A stretch of DNA of 64,000 nucleotides, taken from assembly GCA_903936705.1 (NCBI GenBank), contig CAIZWN010000035.1, forward strand, positions 124,001 to 188,000. The letters run 5' to 3'. Source of the stretch: an uncultured Myxococcales bacterium. Its GTDB lineage: Bacteria; Myxococcota_A; UBA9042; DTJE01. This document shows positions 43,724 through 55,646 of this stretch, in pieces (position 1 is the first letter of the stretch; each line of letters begins with the position of its first letter). A model generated the notes under the pieces. It worked only from the letters and a program-made list of their open reading frames with translations, had not been told where the DNA came from and made no database searches. The position numbers and the translations under genes were made by a program.

Positions 43724-44256
43724 GGAAGCGACCTCTCCATAACCAACAGATCCTCGAAGCCCCGCCCCAACCGAACTTCGTCGACGAACCGACCGGTCTC
43801 CACGAAGCCGGCCCTGAAGTACACAGCGATGGCTCGTGTGTTCGAGGCAATCACCATCAGTCGGATCTTCGTGAAACCGTGCGCTATCGCAGACTGGATG
43901 GCGTGTTCCATCAGGCTGCTGCCGATTCCCCTGTCGCGAAACCCGGCAATAACCCCGATTCCCAGTTCGCACACGTGGGCACATCGCCTGAACGCCACCG
44001 CCCTCAAATCCACCATTCCAGCAACAACACCATCCTGTTCCGCGACGTACAACATCCATCGGCCACCGCCGATATTGGCCCGAGCAAGATCCCCAGCACG
44101 GGCAACCGGATCGCCGGCAACCTCTTCGGGAGACAGCAATATGAACCCGTCAATTTGAGCCAGTTGCGAGAGGATTGCACCCAGGGCCGGCGCGTCGTCA
44201 GGCTGAGACTCCCTGATGATGAAACTTGCGCCACGGCCATCGACATGGAGGCCCAC
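43720..44256 (-). CDS. GNAT-family N-acetyltransferase
   Basis: About 178 residues. The acetyl-CoA binding region CELGIGVIAGFRDRGIGSSL carries the Q/RxxGxG/A motif (RDRGIG), and the C-terminal motif B region is VIASNTRAIAVYFRAGFVE. The start at GTG 44256 is supported by GGAGG five bases upstream; GTG 44262 would sit on that site. RimI-like and small-molecule acetyltransferases share this fold, so the substrate is open. Coupling to a lipoprotein and barrel gene by overlaps suggests joint expression, though not necessarily a joint function. Confidence 0.88.
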   Translation of the reverse strand: MGLHVDGRGASFIIRESQPDDAPALGAILSQLAQIDGFILLSPEEVAGDPVARAGDLARANIGGGRWMLYVAEQDGVVAGMVDLRAVAFRRCAHVCELGIGVIAGFRDRGIGSSLMEHAIQSAIAHGFTKIRLMVIASNTRAIAVYFRAGFVETGRFVDEVRLGRGFEDLLVMERSLP

Positions 44257-44291
44257 CGGCACCTCCGGCCCACCTTGACACGGGGGCAGAA

Positions 44292-45158
44292 TCAGGCAGC
44301 GGGGCGACCGTCGTCCACGTCCGAGGTAACGGTCGCCTGAATTGAATCAACGGGCTGATCCTGAGGCTCGGAGTCAACGATCTCCGATTGAGAAGCCGGC
44401 CCAGCATCATCGTCGGCGTATACGTAGCCCTCGACATCCTCGGGAACCGGACGATCACCAGCAACGTCACGCGGCGTCTCATAGATCGGCCTGGGCTTTC
44501 CGGTAGCCAACAGATGCAGCCTGTCTTCGGCCAGGTCCAGTTGCATCTGAGTCACCAGGTAGGCGCGTCGATTGTGTTCGGCCTTGCGCAATGCCACTTG
44601 CAGGTGTTCGGCAGTCTCGGCCAGCCTGCGACGCAAATTGTCGATATCGGCCTTGAACCGGGCTCCATCATCGGATGCCGATGCCACGGGAGTTGGCTGC
44701 GGGGTCTGCCTCTGGCGCTGGCGCTCGTCTGAACGTTCCCGCCTTGCGGCCTCAAGCTCACCACGCAGATGCTCGACATCGGCCCGCATCTGCCCGGCCT
44801 CGGAACGCAGGCGCACGGCCTCGGTCAGCGCATCTGCCGCCTTTGCCGCGTCATCCTCCCTGGCCTTGATGGCGGTTTCTGCAGACGCAGTCGCCTGGTT
44901 GTAACGGTCTTCCAGCCATTTCCAGGCCAGATCGGCCTTTGCCTTCAGTTCGGACGCCTTGTCCCGAGCAACTTCGGCTTCCGCAAGACGGGATTTCAAC
45001 AGATCGCGCTCGGTCTCGAAACCCCTGGTTGCCTTCCTGAGTTCCTCGGACCGGGCACGTTCGCGCTCGAGTTCCTTGCGCGCCTTGTCCAGTTCGGACT
45101 CGACGGAATCCAGGCGGCCCTTCACCTCGTCACGTTCGCGGTTCCCAAACAGGCCCAC
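44292..45158 (-). CDS. Cytoplasmic coiled-coil protein
   Basis: 288 residues. From residue 10 to about 210 it is almost wholly heptad-patterned charged helix (RLDSVESELDKARKELERER, EHLRGELEAARRERSDERQR, DIDNLRRRLAETAEHLQVAL). The last 70 residues are acidic and disordered-looking. There is no signal peptide or membrane segment. GTG 45158 has GGAGG five bases upstream. It is 46 bases after panD and 35 bases before the GNAT gene in the same direction. Such proteins act as scaffolds, but nothing specific can be read from it. Confidence 0.75.
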   Translation of the reverse strand: MGLFGNRERDEVKGRLDSVESELDKARKELERERARSEELRKATRGFETERDLLKSRLAEAEVARDKASELKAKADLAWKWLEDRYNQATASAETAIKAREDDAAKAADALTEAVRLRSEAGQMRADVEHLRGELEAARRERSDERQRQRQTPQPTPVASASDDGARFKADIDNLRRRLAETAEHLQVALRKAEHNRRAYLVTQMQLDLAEDRLHLLATGKPRPIYETPRDVAGDRPVPEDVEGYVYADDDAGPASQSEIVDSEPQDQPVDSIQATVTSDVDDGRPAA

Positions 45159-45204
45159 GCGATCCTCCAGAAGCCTCGGCAGTCATGCCTGCCGGGCCAG
45201 CACG

Positions 45205-45612
45205 TCACTCCTCGACGACCTCGAAAGCGCCAGTCGACATATCGGTCTCGTAGCGCAACACACGCCCGACACGGTTCTTGTCGTCGGGAATGACCACCGG
45301 CGCCTTATGAGGCCCGAAGTGTCCCTCGTCGAACCAGCCGTAAGCCGCAACGATAACCTTATCGCCCACGTGGGCAAGGTGCGCCGCTGCCCCGTTGATG
45401 CGGATGTCACCCCCGCCACGCCGACCCGGCAGACAGTACGTAGAAAACCGCGCCCCGTTAGTGACGTCCCAGACGTCAACTTCCTCCAGGGGGCGGAAAC
45501 CGGCTGCCTCGATCAAATCGAGATCCATGGTGATCGAACCCATGTAGTCAACATCGGCCTCGGTAACCGTTGCGCGATGAATCTTGCCAATCAGGAACTT
45601 CCGAACACCCAT
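45205..45612 (-). CDS. panD: Aspartate 1-decarboxylase (pyruvoyl type)
   Basis: 135 residues. The proenzyme cleaves itself between Gly and Ser in VDYMGSITMDLDL (Ser near residue 26) to create the pyruvoyl cofactor, then decarboxylates aspartate to beta-alanine for pantothenate and CoA. Other signatures are IGKIHRATVTEADVDY, STYCLPGRRGGG and INGAAAHLAHVGDKVIV. The C-terminal 30 residues are a little longer than in E. coli PanD. It is the first gene in a minus-strand run; no other pantothenate gene is in the window. Confidence 0.95.
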   Translation of the reverse strand: MGVRKFLIGKIHRATVTEADVDYMGSITMDLDLIEAAGFRPLEEVDVWDVTNGARFSTYCLPGRRGGGDIRINGAAAHLAHVGDKVIVAAYGWFDEGHFGPHKAPVVIPDDKNRVGRVLRYETDMSTGAFEVVEE

Positions 45613-45785
45613 CCACTCCTCCGGGCATCGCCCAATTCGCCATTCCTAGCACAAGCGCCCGGGTTTGAAAAGCGCCGGGACCAACGAACCGACGAAGCCT
45701 CGTTGCGTTTCGGCTGGCTGTTCCAGTACACTACGTCTGGCGTTTTGCGGGTTCGGCCGTCCAACCTGAACCGAGGCAGATTCTA

Positions 45786-47792
45786 ATGAAGCGTTCCATG
45801 ATGCTGATCCTGCCCGTCCTCGCGGCTTCACTGCCACTGTCTTGCGGCGGCGGCGGCTCACCCGGCAACCCTAATAACGGGCTGGACGGCCTTGCGATTG
45901 ACTACTCGACTACGTCCGATGTGGAACAGGACCTTCCACAACGCGATGGTCAGGATCTGTCCGTCGACCAGGATTGCACGACACTTGCGATTACCTACGC
46001 GGAACCCATGGACAAGCCCGAGGACGGCTATCACATAGTTCTGGGTTGGAACGGCGACCGCGATCTCAAGGTCAAGGTCACGGGCTGCGGTGTTGCTGCG
46101 GCAGACGTCCCGGTGTTCTTCACCGAGGAAGCCGACGACCTGGGGATTTGCGAGCTTGACCTTGCGCAAACGAATTCGCTGGAGGACGGCATCGCGGCAG
46201 TCAGGATCAGCAGCCCCCAGGCGGAATTGAAGGGCGACTGCCTGTTCAAGGCCTGCCTGGATCCGGAACTACCCGAAACTTGCATAGTATTCAACGTCAA
46301 CGTGAATCCGAAGGGTATGCCCCCCCTGGTTGTCGGCTTCCTACCATATACGGGTTCATACCCGCTGGTCAGGATGGCCGATGTCCGGATCTACAAGAAT
46401 GCCGCCACCGGCAAGCCGAACTGCGAGGACCTGAACCTGGACAAGCTCCCGACGGCACAGGGCGCATCCCCAGGAAAGGTCAGCCTTCTGACCACTGTCC
46501 AGTTCACGAAGGAACAACTTTTGGGTCTGGAGGCTGAAAAGACGCAGGTCTACACCGTGCTTTGCCGCGCCTACGAGGAAGGTTCCACCACCCCGCGCGC
46601 ATCCGGATGCCTGGACGACGTTCCCGTGGAAATTGACGGTTTTACCCGGGTGGACTGCCCGCTGGACGACATACCACCAAAGATTGTCGGCACCTACGAC
46701 ATCACCAGTACTTTCGACATGGTGTCGGGGCTTCCGCCCCCCATCGAGCGAGTTGTCAACTACATCATCAGTTTTTTCACCAGCCCTACGGCCACGGTCT
46801 TGCTGCTGATCTGTGACCCGACCATCTGGACTGGGGGGTCGGCCCTGCAAAGCCTGTGCGACTGGGTCTTCGTAGACCCGGCTGATCCCAAGATCGACCA
46901 GCTCAATCCGGCAGGCGAGTTCGCAAAGGAGTTGATCGACTCCATCCTGGTCGGGTTGCTGGAAACGCAGTGCCCCTACCCCGACAATCCCGAGCTGTGC
47001 AAGGACATCTGGTTTTCCGGTGGGGATATTTCCGGAATGCTGAAGAAGTTCACGCTGAAATCGACGATGACCTGCACCAAGGAACCCGACAAGACGGGCT
47101 TCATCGCGATGGGCGGGTGCAAGGAACGCTGGCACACGATCGTCCTGAAATGGTCGCTGGGCAAGGATTGTCAGGGCGACCCGGAGTGCGGCCAGATGCT
47201 GCTGTCGCTGGACTCGCTGCAGGGCGGCAGCGACACGGTAATGGCGGACATCGAAGCCCAGTTGGTCGAGAAGAACACCAAGCTGGTGATCATGCCGCAC
47301 CATATCACTCTGATGTACGGCATCATCATCGACTACCTGCTGGAAAAACAGCTGCTGCCGTTGATCTTCGGAAACGGGTCGGACGGTTTGCCTGCCGTAG
47401 ATTCGTTCGAGTCGATGATCGGTTCCCTGCTGGCCGGTCGCGGCTGCCTGGACCCGCGCAACCCGCCGTGCTGCAAGACCTTCTCGCTGCAGATCTCCGG
47501 CAGCATCGGCGGCCTGGCTCAGAGCGTCATCGAGGGGGCTTGCGAAGCTCTTATTTCGACCGGTTCCGAATACGTGCGCAGCTTCCTGACGGACCTGACT
47601 GCCGAACCGGGCAACTTCACGCTCCAGACGCCTGACGACGACCCGTGCGCCATATTCGACAAGAACAAGGACATGAAGTTTGATACGCTGGGCGAGGAAC
47701 CGGAAGAAAAACAGTGCAACTGGAAGGCCCACCTGAAGCTCGGCACGTTCGACTACGATCCGGACGGGAAGTTCTTCGGTCTTCGCCAGTAG
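45786..47792 (+). CDS. Large Cys-rich lipoprotein of unknown family
   Basis: 668 residues. The signal peptide ends LPLSC (Cys20) followed by a Gly-rich and Asp-rich linker of the type seen on many myxobacterial lipoproteins. Cysteines recur through the mature part (CLFKACLDPELPETC, CDWVFVDPADPK, CLDPRNPPCC), suggesting several disulfides. A beta-rich N-terminal half (VVGFLPYTGSYPLVRMADVR) is followed by a more helical C-terminal half. No catalytic motif or known domain is visible. Its upstream DNA is shared with panD in a divergent arrangement. The GAGG about ten bases upstream is a weak ribosome site. Confidence 0.75.
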   Translation: MKRSMMLILPVLAASLPLSCGGGGSPGNPNNGLDGLAIDYSTTSDVEQDLPQRDGQDLSVDQDCTTLAITYAEPMDKPEDGYHIVLGWNGDRDLKVKVTGCGVAAADVPVFFTEEADDLGICELDLAQTNSLEDGIAAVRISSPQAELKGDCLFKACLDPELPETCIVFNVNVNPKGMPPLVVGFLPYTGSYPLVRMADVRIYKNAATGKPNCEDLNLDKLPTAQGASPGKVSLLTTVQFTKEQLLGLEAEKTQVYTVLCRAYEEGSTTPRASGCLDDVPVEIDGFTRVDCPLDDIPPKIVGTYDITSTFDMVSGLPPPIERVVNYIISFFTSPTATVLLLICDPTIWTGGSALQSLCDWVFVDPADPKIDQLNPAGEFAKELIDSILVGLLETQCPYPDNPELCKDIWFSGGDISGMLKKFTLKSTMTCTKEPDKTGFIAMGGCKERWHTIVLKWSLGKDCQGDPECGQMLLSLDSLQGGSDTVMADIEAQLVEKNTKLVIMPHHITLMYGIIIDYLLEKQLLPLIFGNGSDGLPAVDSFESMIGSLLAGRGCLDPRNPPCCKTFSLQISGSIGGLAQSVIEGACEALISTGSEYVRSFLTDLTAEPGNFTLQTPDDDPCAIFDKNKDMKFDTLGEEPEEKQCNWKAHLKLGTFDYDPDGKFFGLRQ

Positions 47793-47811
47793 CGTCGCCA
47801 GGTTCTTGCCT

Positions 47812-48828
47812 ATGATCCAGGTTGCCAACAATCCAGTCGTTCCTGAGCCAGACAAGCTGCGTCTTGGTGTCTTGACCAACCCAGCCGCCCAGCACAACTA
47901 CCGTTTTCCATTCACGCACCATGCGCTCGGAGCCGAATTGGCATCTGAACTTGACGCCGTTCGAACTGCGGCCAAGGACGAGATCGATGACGCCGTGCGC
48001 TTCTTGGTAATGGAACGGGGCGTGAACGTCCTTGGCATCAACGGCGGCGATGGCACCATCCACGGGACAATCAACTCGCTGGTGCGCCTGCTGGGGCCAG
48101 AGGTTGATGCGGGCCGGACCCGGATGCCCCGCCTGGCGCTGCTGAACGGCGGCACCTACAACATGGCCAGCCGCGCGATGGGCACAAAGGCCGATCCGGT
48201 GACGACCGTACGACGATTCCTGACCAGGTGGTCGGATGCCCCTGTGTCGGACGTTGCAACGCGACCTGTTGGCCTGCTGGAAGTGTCCCGCCCGGACCAT
48301 GAACCGATGTTGGGAATGGTATTCGGATCGCAGGTCGTCATGAACGTCCTGGCGCTGTGCGACGAACTGGGTTCGGGGTACCTGGGCCTTGCGTCGCTGT
48401 TGGCTCGAGGCGCGTTCGGCACACTGCTGCGAACCCGCTTCTACCACGAGAATCGCTGGCGCCTGCATCCCGACGACGGTACTGCGTGGCTGGATGGCGT
48501 CAGAATCGACAACGTCTCGGCAATTGCGGCATCAACCATCGACTTGAAACTGGTCCACGGCGTCATCTGGGCCTTGGCCGTGCCTGCCGGCTCGCGTGGA
48601 TTCGCCGTTCGAGCCCTGCGCACACGTACCACTGGCGAGATGGTCCGAATGCTTCCTCACCTTTTGTTCGATCTGCCACATCCACTTGTCCAGTCCGTTC
48701 CCGAGATTCGCAGCCTGGTATCCTCGGGCGACTTCACCATGGACGGTGAACTGTACCCTTCGAAGGGTCGCATCGAAATCTCGATGAGCCACCATACATT
48801 CGACGTCGTCGCCGGAGAAGACCTCTGA
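47812..48828 (+). CDS. Diacylglycerol kinase / sphingosine kinase-like protein
   Basis: About 338 residues. The nucleotide-binding motif LGINGGDGTIHGTIN and the second glycine loop LLNGGTYNMASRAMG are the hallmarks of the DAGK/YegS/LCB5 lipid-kinase family. The C-terminal domain ends with FTMDGELYPSKGRIEI, matching the usual DGE motif. ATG 47812 is chosen over TTG 47806. It starts 19 bases after the lipoprotein gene. Likely substrate: a diacylglycerol or related lipid; unresolved. Confidence 0.85.
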   Translation: MIQVANNPVVPEPDKLRLGVLTNPAAQHNYRFPFTHHALGAELASELDAVRTAAKDEIDDAVRFLVMERGVNVLGINGGDGTIHGTINSLVRLLGPEVDAGRTRMPRLALLNGGTYNMASRAMGTKADPVTTVRRFLTRWSDAPVSDVATRPVGLLEVSRPDHEPMLGMVFGSQVVMNVLALCDELGSGYLGLASLLARGAFGTLLRTRFYHENRWRLHPDDGTAWLDGVRIDNVSAIAASTIDLKLVHGVIWALAVPAGSRGFAVRALRTRTTGEMVRMLPHLLFDLPHPLVQSVPEIRSLVSSGDFTMDGELYPSKGRIEISMSHHTFDVVAGEDL

Positions 48829-48863
48829 CCACGTCACCAGATGGACCTTGCGTAACGCTGCCA

Positions 48864-50090
48864 GTGGACGACCACGGTTTCAGGGCGGCGCGAAGGATCA
48901 TCGAGATACTGCGGGCCGCCGGCCACCAGGCGTGGATCATCGGCGGGGCAGTCAGGGATCTTCTGATCGGAACCATGCCACCCGACTGGGACGTCGCGAC
49001 ATCGGCACATCCCGCTGACGTCCAGGCGCTGTTCCACCGAACAATACCTGTTGGAGTCCAGTTCGGCGTCGTCAGGGTGAGACTGATGGGAGCCGAGGTC
49101 GAGGTCGCGACGTTTCGGGCCGACCTGGGGTATTCCGATGGACGCCGCCCGGACGCTGTCAGGTTCACCGACCTGCGTGAGGACGTGCTGCGGCGTGACT
49201 TCACCATAAACGGCCTTGCGCTGGACCCAGGCAACGGCGAGGTCGTGGACCTTGTCGAGGGCATCGCCGATCTGAGGGCCGGCCGAATCCGGGCCATCGG
49301 GAACGCTGATGCCCGTTTCGCCGAGGACCTGCTGAGACCCTTGCGGGCAGTGCGCCTTGCGGCTCGGACGGGGTTTTCAATAGAATCCGGCACCTGGGAG
49401 GCCGTCCGGCGGGCGGCCGGAAGCGTTGCGGTGGTCAGCGTCGAGCGCATCGCCGAGGAACTGAAAAAGACCCTTCTGTCCTCGCGGCCAGGTCTCGGCT
49501 GGAGTCTCCTGGCAGACTCCGGGATTCTTGAGGCCGTACTGCCAGAGGTGGCTGGCGGCCCCAGTGTGGCGCAGGTTTCGAGTGCCCTGGATGCCTCGGT
49601 TGGTTCCGACGCAGAAACGATGTGGGCGAACGTGCTGTGGCCGATCGGCCCGGCTGGATCAGCCGGCACTCTGCGCCGCCTGAAGTACAGCAATCACTTC
49701 ATTCGCGACACATCCGAGACGATTCGGCTTGGCCAGGCCGCATCGCGTTTCCCGATAGAGGATCGAGCCGCCGCAAAGAAGCTTCTGAGGGAGGCACGAG
49801 CGGCGGCCGGGCTTGCAGTCCTGGCTGTCTGGCGACAGGTTGAGGGGCTCGATGACCGCCCCGTTCGGGAGGCCCGCGAGTTTCTTCTTGGCCTGGGACC
49901 CGAGGACCTGTGGCCTCTGAGGCTGCTGACCGGTGACGACGTTCTGGCTGCCGGGATCCCTCGGGGCAAGGGGGTATCGGAAGCCCTGTGCGCCCTGGAG
50001 GACGCCCAGTTGCGTGGCGAGGTGACGACGACCGAGGCAGCGAAGGCCTTCGTATGCCGATGGTCAGCCAAAATGCCCGAAAGCGGATGA
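48864..50090 (+). CDS. cca: tRNA nucleotidyltransferase / poly(A) polymerase family protein
   Basis: 408 residues of class II nucleotidyltransferases. The head domain shows IIGGAVRDLLIG, then DWDVATSAHPADV (the DxD metal site), followed by LREDVLRRDFTINGLALDP and RFAEDLLRPLRAVRLAART with the tRNA-handling motif. The C-terminal helical domain has no HD phosphohydrolase signature. It would add or repair the CCA end, consistent with several tRNA genes here lacking encoded CCA. A poly(A) polymerase (PcnB) cannot be excluded by motif alone. The only start codon in reach is GTG 48864; the ribosome site is weak. Confidence 0.88.
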   Translation: MDDHGFRAARRIIEILRAAGHQAWIIGGAVRDLLIGTMPPDWDVATSAHPADVQALFHRTIPVGVQFGVVRVRLMGAEVEVATFRADLGYSDGRRPDAVRFTDLREDVLRRDFTINGLALDPGNGEVVDLVEGIADLRAGRIRAIGNADARFAEDLLRPLRAVRLAARTGFSIESGTWEAVRRAAGSVAVVSVERIAEELKKTLLSSRPGLGWSLLADSGILEAVLPEVAGGPSVAQVSSALDASVGSDAETMWANVLWPIGPAGSAGTLRRLKYSNHFIRDTSETIRLGQAASRFPIEDRAAAKKLLREARAAAGLAVLAVWRQVEGLDDRPVREAREFLLGLGPEDLWPLRLLTGDDVLAAGIPRGKGVSEALCALEDAQLRGEVTTTEAAKAFVCRWSAKMPESG

Positions 50091-50161
50091 CATATCAACT
50101 GGAAGACTGCGTACCCCCACTTAGGTTTCCGATCGGGCTTTCCTTCCTGATTTGGCTCCTT

Positions 50162-50167
50162 TATAAT
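50162..50167 (+). promoter_or_regulatory. -10 box of the dnaG-rpoD operon
   Basis: A perfect TATAAT lies 32 bases before the preferred dnaG start; only a poor -35 (TTTCCT at 50139-50144) is spaced 17 bases away. An in-frame ATG at 50166 falls inside the box and cannot be the start if this promoter is used. Confidence 0.55.
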
Positions 50168-50198
50168 GCGTGGCCCTTCGTTTGGGCGGAGGCCGGGT

Positions 50199-52043
50199 TT
50201 GGGTACCTCGGATCCTGTCGTTCAAGAAGTCCTTGCACACGTCAGCCTTGTCGAGGTAGTCCAGGAGTTTGTCCCGCTGAAGAAGACGGGCCGTAACACC
50301 TGGAAAGGACTATGTCCGTTTCATTCCGAGAAGACGCCATCGTTCAATGTCAACGAGGACAAGAAGCTGTTTTTCTGCTTCGGATGCCAGACCGGAGGGA
50401 ACGCAATAACGTTCCTGAAGCAGGCTGCCGGCCTGACAGGGCAAGAGGCATTGCGTCGCCTGGCCGAGAAGGCCGGGATCACCTTGCCTGAACAGGCCAA
50501 CCGGAACCCTGCCGAGGATGCAGCGGCGCGGGTTCGGGCTGACCTGTCACATGCGGTGCAGGCAACCCAGGAATTCTTCCGTGCGGCCCTTTTGTCCCCG
50601 CATGGAGCCGGCGCAAGAAAATATCTTGAATCGCGAGGCATCCCGGTCGAGATCGCCGACCGCTACGGCCTGGGCTATGGCGGTGACTTTGGCGAACTGA
50701 TCGATTTTCTTGGACGCCGGAACGTGCCGCTTCGCCACGCCGAAGAGGCTGGCGTAATCGCGCAGTCCCAGTCGGGTTCGGGCTACTACGAACGCTTTCG
50801 TGGACGTCTGGTCTGCCCCGTCCTGAACCTGGACGGTGCCGCCATCGCCTTTTCGGCCCGCCTTGTTCCCCCTGCCGACGACGGTCCCAAGTATGTGAAC
50901 AGCCCCGAATCGGCGTTGTATGTCAAAGGTGATGCCGTCTTTGGGCTGCACGTGGCACGTTCTGCCATCCGGCAGGCAAAGCAGGCAATCCTGGTCGAGG
51001 GCAATTTCGACGTGTTGGCCCTGGCCGCCGCCGGCGTGTTGAACGTGGTCGCCCCGCTTGGAACCGCGCTGACGAACGCACAGTTGCGACTTTTGCGTCG
51101 TTTTGCCGAGACCGTGGTCGTGATGTTCGACGGCGACGAGGCTGGCCGCAAGGCATCCAGGCGGGCCGTGGGGCTGCTGGTAGAGGAAGGTATCGAGGGA
51201 TTTGTCGCGGAAGTCCAGATCGGACAGGACCCGGACACCCTGGCTAGATCCGGAGGACAGCCGGCGATTCGAGCCGTCCTTGACCGGGCGCGGCCGATGG
51301 TTACGCACCTTCTTGAAGCCCTGGTTGAGGTTCATGGTCGAACCCCACATGGACTTCGAAAGGTAATCGAGGATGCCCGCGAGGTGTTCCGGCATGAACG
51401 GGACGCTTTCAGAACAGGGCGCTACCGCGAGGAGATGGCGCGCCTTCTGGGAGTCGATGTCAGGGAACTTATGCGTCTTATGCGCGACCCGGACGCACAG
51501 ACATTCGACCCGGATGTCCGGCCGCCGTGCCCCGCTGCTGAACGTATGCTTCTGGAACTCATGCTGCTGCATCCCGACCTCATCCGTCGTTTCCTGGAAG
51601 ACGAGGTGGCGCGCCCTGGGCTGCTTGTGCATCCCGAGACGCGTGACATCCTGAAGGACCTGGTCGGCGCATCGCTGGCGGGCGACGATCCTGCCGAGGC
51701 ATTCGTCTTGTCGGCCGACGCAGGCGGTCCCGTTCGAACAGCTGTGGCCCACGTCCTTCAGAACCCCGACCGCTATCCGGATGCCGAGGGCGCATACGTG
51801 GACTGTCTGAAGGATCTCGAGCGTGCTTGTCTGGAGCGCCAGCGCATCGACATCGAAACTCGACGGGCGCTCGCCGAGTCCGAAGGAGATCAGGGGGAGG
51901 CCATCCGGCTGCTGTCGGAAGTCGCCCTTTTAAGAAGCCGGATTCTGTCGCTGGGACGGGCAAACAGTGTTGCCGAGGCCGCCCGAATTACGGGCATCGG
52001 TTCGGGGAGGACGCCGCTTGGTGGCGTCTCGACGGCGAGGTGA
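50199..52043 (+). CDS. dnaG: DNA primase
   Basis: 614 residues. It makes RNA primers for replication. The zinc finger is [11 protein letters not shown] with [11 protein letters not shown] (the CHC2 type), the TOPRIM core shows [11 protein letters not shown] and [14 protein letters not shown], and the C-terminal helicase-binding part is helical. TTG 50199 is chosen because CGGAGG precedes it by six bases; the alternative ATG 50166 overlaps the TATAAT box. It is followed by rpoD, whose start overlaps its end, the classic macromolecular-synthesis operon. Confidence 0.95.
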   Translation: MGTSDPVVQEVLAHVSLVEVVQEFVPLKKTGRNTWKGLCPFHSEKTPSFNVNEDKKLFFCFGCQTGGNAITFLKQAAGLTGQEALRRLAEKAGITLPEQANRNPAEDAAARVRADLSHAVQATQEFFRAALLSPHGAGARKYLESRGIPVEIADRYGLGYGGDFGELIDFLGRRNVPLRHAEEAGVIAQSQSGSGYYERFRGRLVCPVLNLDGAAIAFSARLVPPADDGPKYVNSPESALYVKGDAVFGLHVARSAIRQAKQAILVEGNFDVLALAAAGVLNVVAPLGTALTNAQLRLLRRFAETVVVMFDGDEAGRKASRRAVGLLVEEGIEGFVAEVQIGQDPDTLARSGGQPAIRAVLDRARPMVTHLLEALVEVHGRTPHGLRKVIEDAREVFRHERDAFRTGRYREEMARLLGVDVRELMRLMRDPDAQTFDPDVRPPCPAAERMLLELMLLHPDLIRRFLEDEVARPGLLVHPETRDILKDLVGASLAGDDPAEAFVLSADAGGPVRTAVAHVLQNPDRYPDAEGAYVDCLKDLERACLERQRIDIETRRALAESEGDQGEAIRLLSEVALLRSRILSLGRANSVAEAARITGIGSGRTPLGGVSTAR

Positions 52044-52045
52044 GC

Positions 52046-53776
<1,731 letters not shown>

Positions 53777-53778
53777 GG

Positions 53779-55053
53779 ATGGACGACACAGACACCCTCG
53801 ACGTTCTTGACGGGCTGCAGCGAACCGGGATCCGGCCGGGTCTTTCCAGGATCCGGCGCCTGGTGGCTCGCCTGGGCCACCCCGAAAGGCAGTTCCCCTC
53901 GGTCCTTATCACCGGAACAAATGGCAAGGGTTCGACCGCGGCGTTTCTTGAAGCGATCCTTCGCGAGGCCGGCCACCGGACCGGCCGCTTCACCTCGCCT
54001 CACCTTGTGGACGTGCGCGAGCGAATCACGATCGACGGCGGGCTCATCGATGCCACGACCTTCCTGGCGCTGGGCCGGGAGGTGCGTGACGCCATGGCTC
54101 GCGGCCGGACCCAGGTGAGGGCAACCTTTTTCGAGGCCCTGACCGCTATCGGCTTTCTGGCCTTCGCACGGGCACAGGTGGACATCGCCGTTGTCGAGGT
54201 CGGGATGGGCGGGCGGTTCGATTCGACCAACGTTTGCGACCCACTGGTCAGCATCCTGACCAACGTGACGCTGGACCACGTTTCATTCCTGGGTTCCACC
54301 GTCGAGGCCATCGCGGCCGAAAAAGTAGGCGTGGCTCGGCCGGGACGCGTGCTTGTTACCGCGGTCGAGGACGGCTTGTACCTGCGGGTCGTCGGGCCGG
54401 CCCTTGCCAAGCTGGGCGGAACGTCCCTGCGGGCGGACCGTGACTTCCACTCCCGACGCAGGCCCGACGGAAGACTGGATTTTGCCCAGGAATCAAGGCA
54501 ACTGGATGGAGTGGTCCTGGGTCTGGCCGGTGCGTTCCAGTGCGAAAACGCGGCGCTTGCTGTTGCGGCGGCCCTCGCCCTGTCGGACACCGGGTTGGCG
54601 GTTGCAGACGAGGCCATCAGGGCCGGTCTAGGAGCAACCGTGTGGCCAGGCCGCATGCAGACCGTACGGGAGCGGCCTCGGGTGATCCTGGACGGCTGTC
54701 ACAACCCCGGCGCCGCGCTGCGCGTGGCACAGACGCTGCTGGCCGACCCTCCCACGCGCCCCCTGGTGATGGTCTATGGAAGCCGGCCGGACAAGGATGC
54801 AAGGTCAGTCCTGGGGCTGCTGGCGCCTCTTTGCGACGCAATCATCACGACCCGCATACCCGGACTTACGGATCCCACCGAGGCTGCCGCGATGTCTCGC
54901 GAGATCGTCGGCGACGGAAGATTCGTCGAGGTGCGAAAGGACTTGCATGAAGCGATCGTCACGGCACTTGCCCTGGCCGGTGCCGAAGGGACCGTGCTGG
55001 TGACGGGTTCCTTGTACCTTGTGGGGGCCGTCCTGGCTTCAAAGCCCTGGTAG
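53779..55053 (+). CDS. folC: Folylpolyglutamate synthase / dihydrofolate synthase
   Basis: 424 residues of the Mur-ligase-like FolC family. The P-loop is [15 protein letters not shown], then [16 protein letters not shown], the Mg-binding [15 protein letters not shown] with [11 protein letters not shown], and the C-terminal [15 protein letters not shown]. It adds glutamate tails to folates and may also form dihydrofolate from dihydropteroate. It begins two bases after the rpoD stop and is likely read through from that operon. It ends eight bases before a convergent gene. Confidence 0.95.
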   Translation: MDDTDTLDVLDGLQRTGIRPGLSRIRRLVARLGHPERQFPSVLITGTNGKGSTAAFLEAILREAGHRTGRFTSPHLVDVRERITIDGGLIDATTFLALGREVRDAMARGRTQVRATFFEALTAIGFLAFARAQVDIAVVEVGMGGRFDSTNVCDPLVSILTNVTLDHVSFLGSTVEAIAAEKVGVARPGRVLVTAVEDGLYLRVVGPALAKLGGTSLRADRDFHSRRRPDGRLDFAQESRQLDGVVLGLAGAFQCENAALAVAAALALSDTGLAVADEAIRAGLGATVWPGRMQTVRERPRVILDGCHNPGAALRVAQTLLADPPTRPLVMVYGSRPDKDARSVLGLLAPLCDAIITTRIPGLTDPTEAAAMSREIVGDGRFVEVRKDLHEAIVTALALAGAEGTVLVTGSLYLVGAVLASKPW

Positions 55054-55061
55054 AACCCGAG

Positions 55062-55517
55062 TCATTCGATTTCCACGACCCACGTAGCCTTCACGGTTGT
55101 GACCACTTCCCCGTCGGCATCACGCACCTCGGAAGTGGCGACGACTTCGTGGCGTCCAGGCCTGCCAGGAAGCTGAGCACGCCCTGTCGCGGTCACCTCG
55201 CCGCGCGCCTTCCGGAGGTACTCGACTTCAAGGTGACGCAGGATCATCCGTCCAGTTCCAGAAATGGCGCCAATGATCGCCAGACCTGTCGAAAATTCGC
55301 CCACGTTGGCCAGGGCTATTGCATGCAGGGACTCTAGATGGTTGCGAACCCGGCGCCGGTCCGGAAGCCGCACGATCGCCTCGCCATCCGTAATGGACAT
55401 CACCTCGGCCCCGGTCGTACCGGTATAGGGGATGTACAAGCCCAGCGCACGCGAAAACAGAAGGCGCCCGCCCGGCACCCTGCAGGCCTGCTCGAACCAC
55501 TTTCGTACCGGATGCAT
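55062..55517 (-). CDS. DUF4442 hotdog-fold thioesterase-like protein
   Basis: 151 residues of the hotdog fold. The helix region [20 protein letters not shown] is the conserved core helix of DUF4442 (PaaI-like) proteins, with strands before ([17 protein letters not shown]) and after ([35 protein letters not shown]). These are often acyl-CoA thioesterases, but the substrate is unknown. It is a single gene on the minus strand, head to head with the FKBP lipoprotein. Confidence 0.88.
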   Translation of the reverse strand: MHPVRKWFEQACRVPGGRLLFSRALGLYIPYTGTTGAEVMSITDGEAIVRLPDRRRVRNHLESLHAIALANVGEFSTGLAIIGAISGTGRMILRHLEVEYLRKARGEVTATGRAQLPGRPGRHEVVATSEVRDADGEVVTTVKATWVVEIE

Positions 55518-55646
55518 CGTGACCTCCGATTCGGCGCCGACACTGTCGCCGGTTGCCTGGATGCCGTCAAGATGGCAGGGAGGCTTGACAACTCACTCCC
55601 TTCCGGCGGAACCTTCCGCCGGTTGTCCCTTGAGCAGGAGGGTTCC

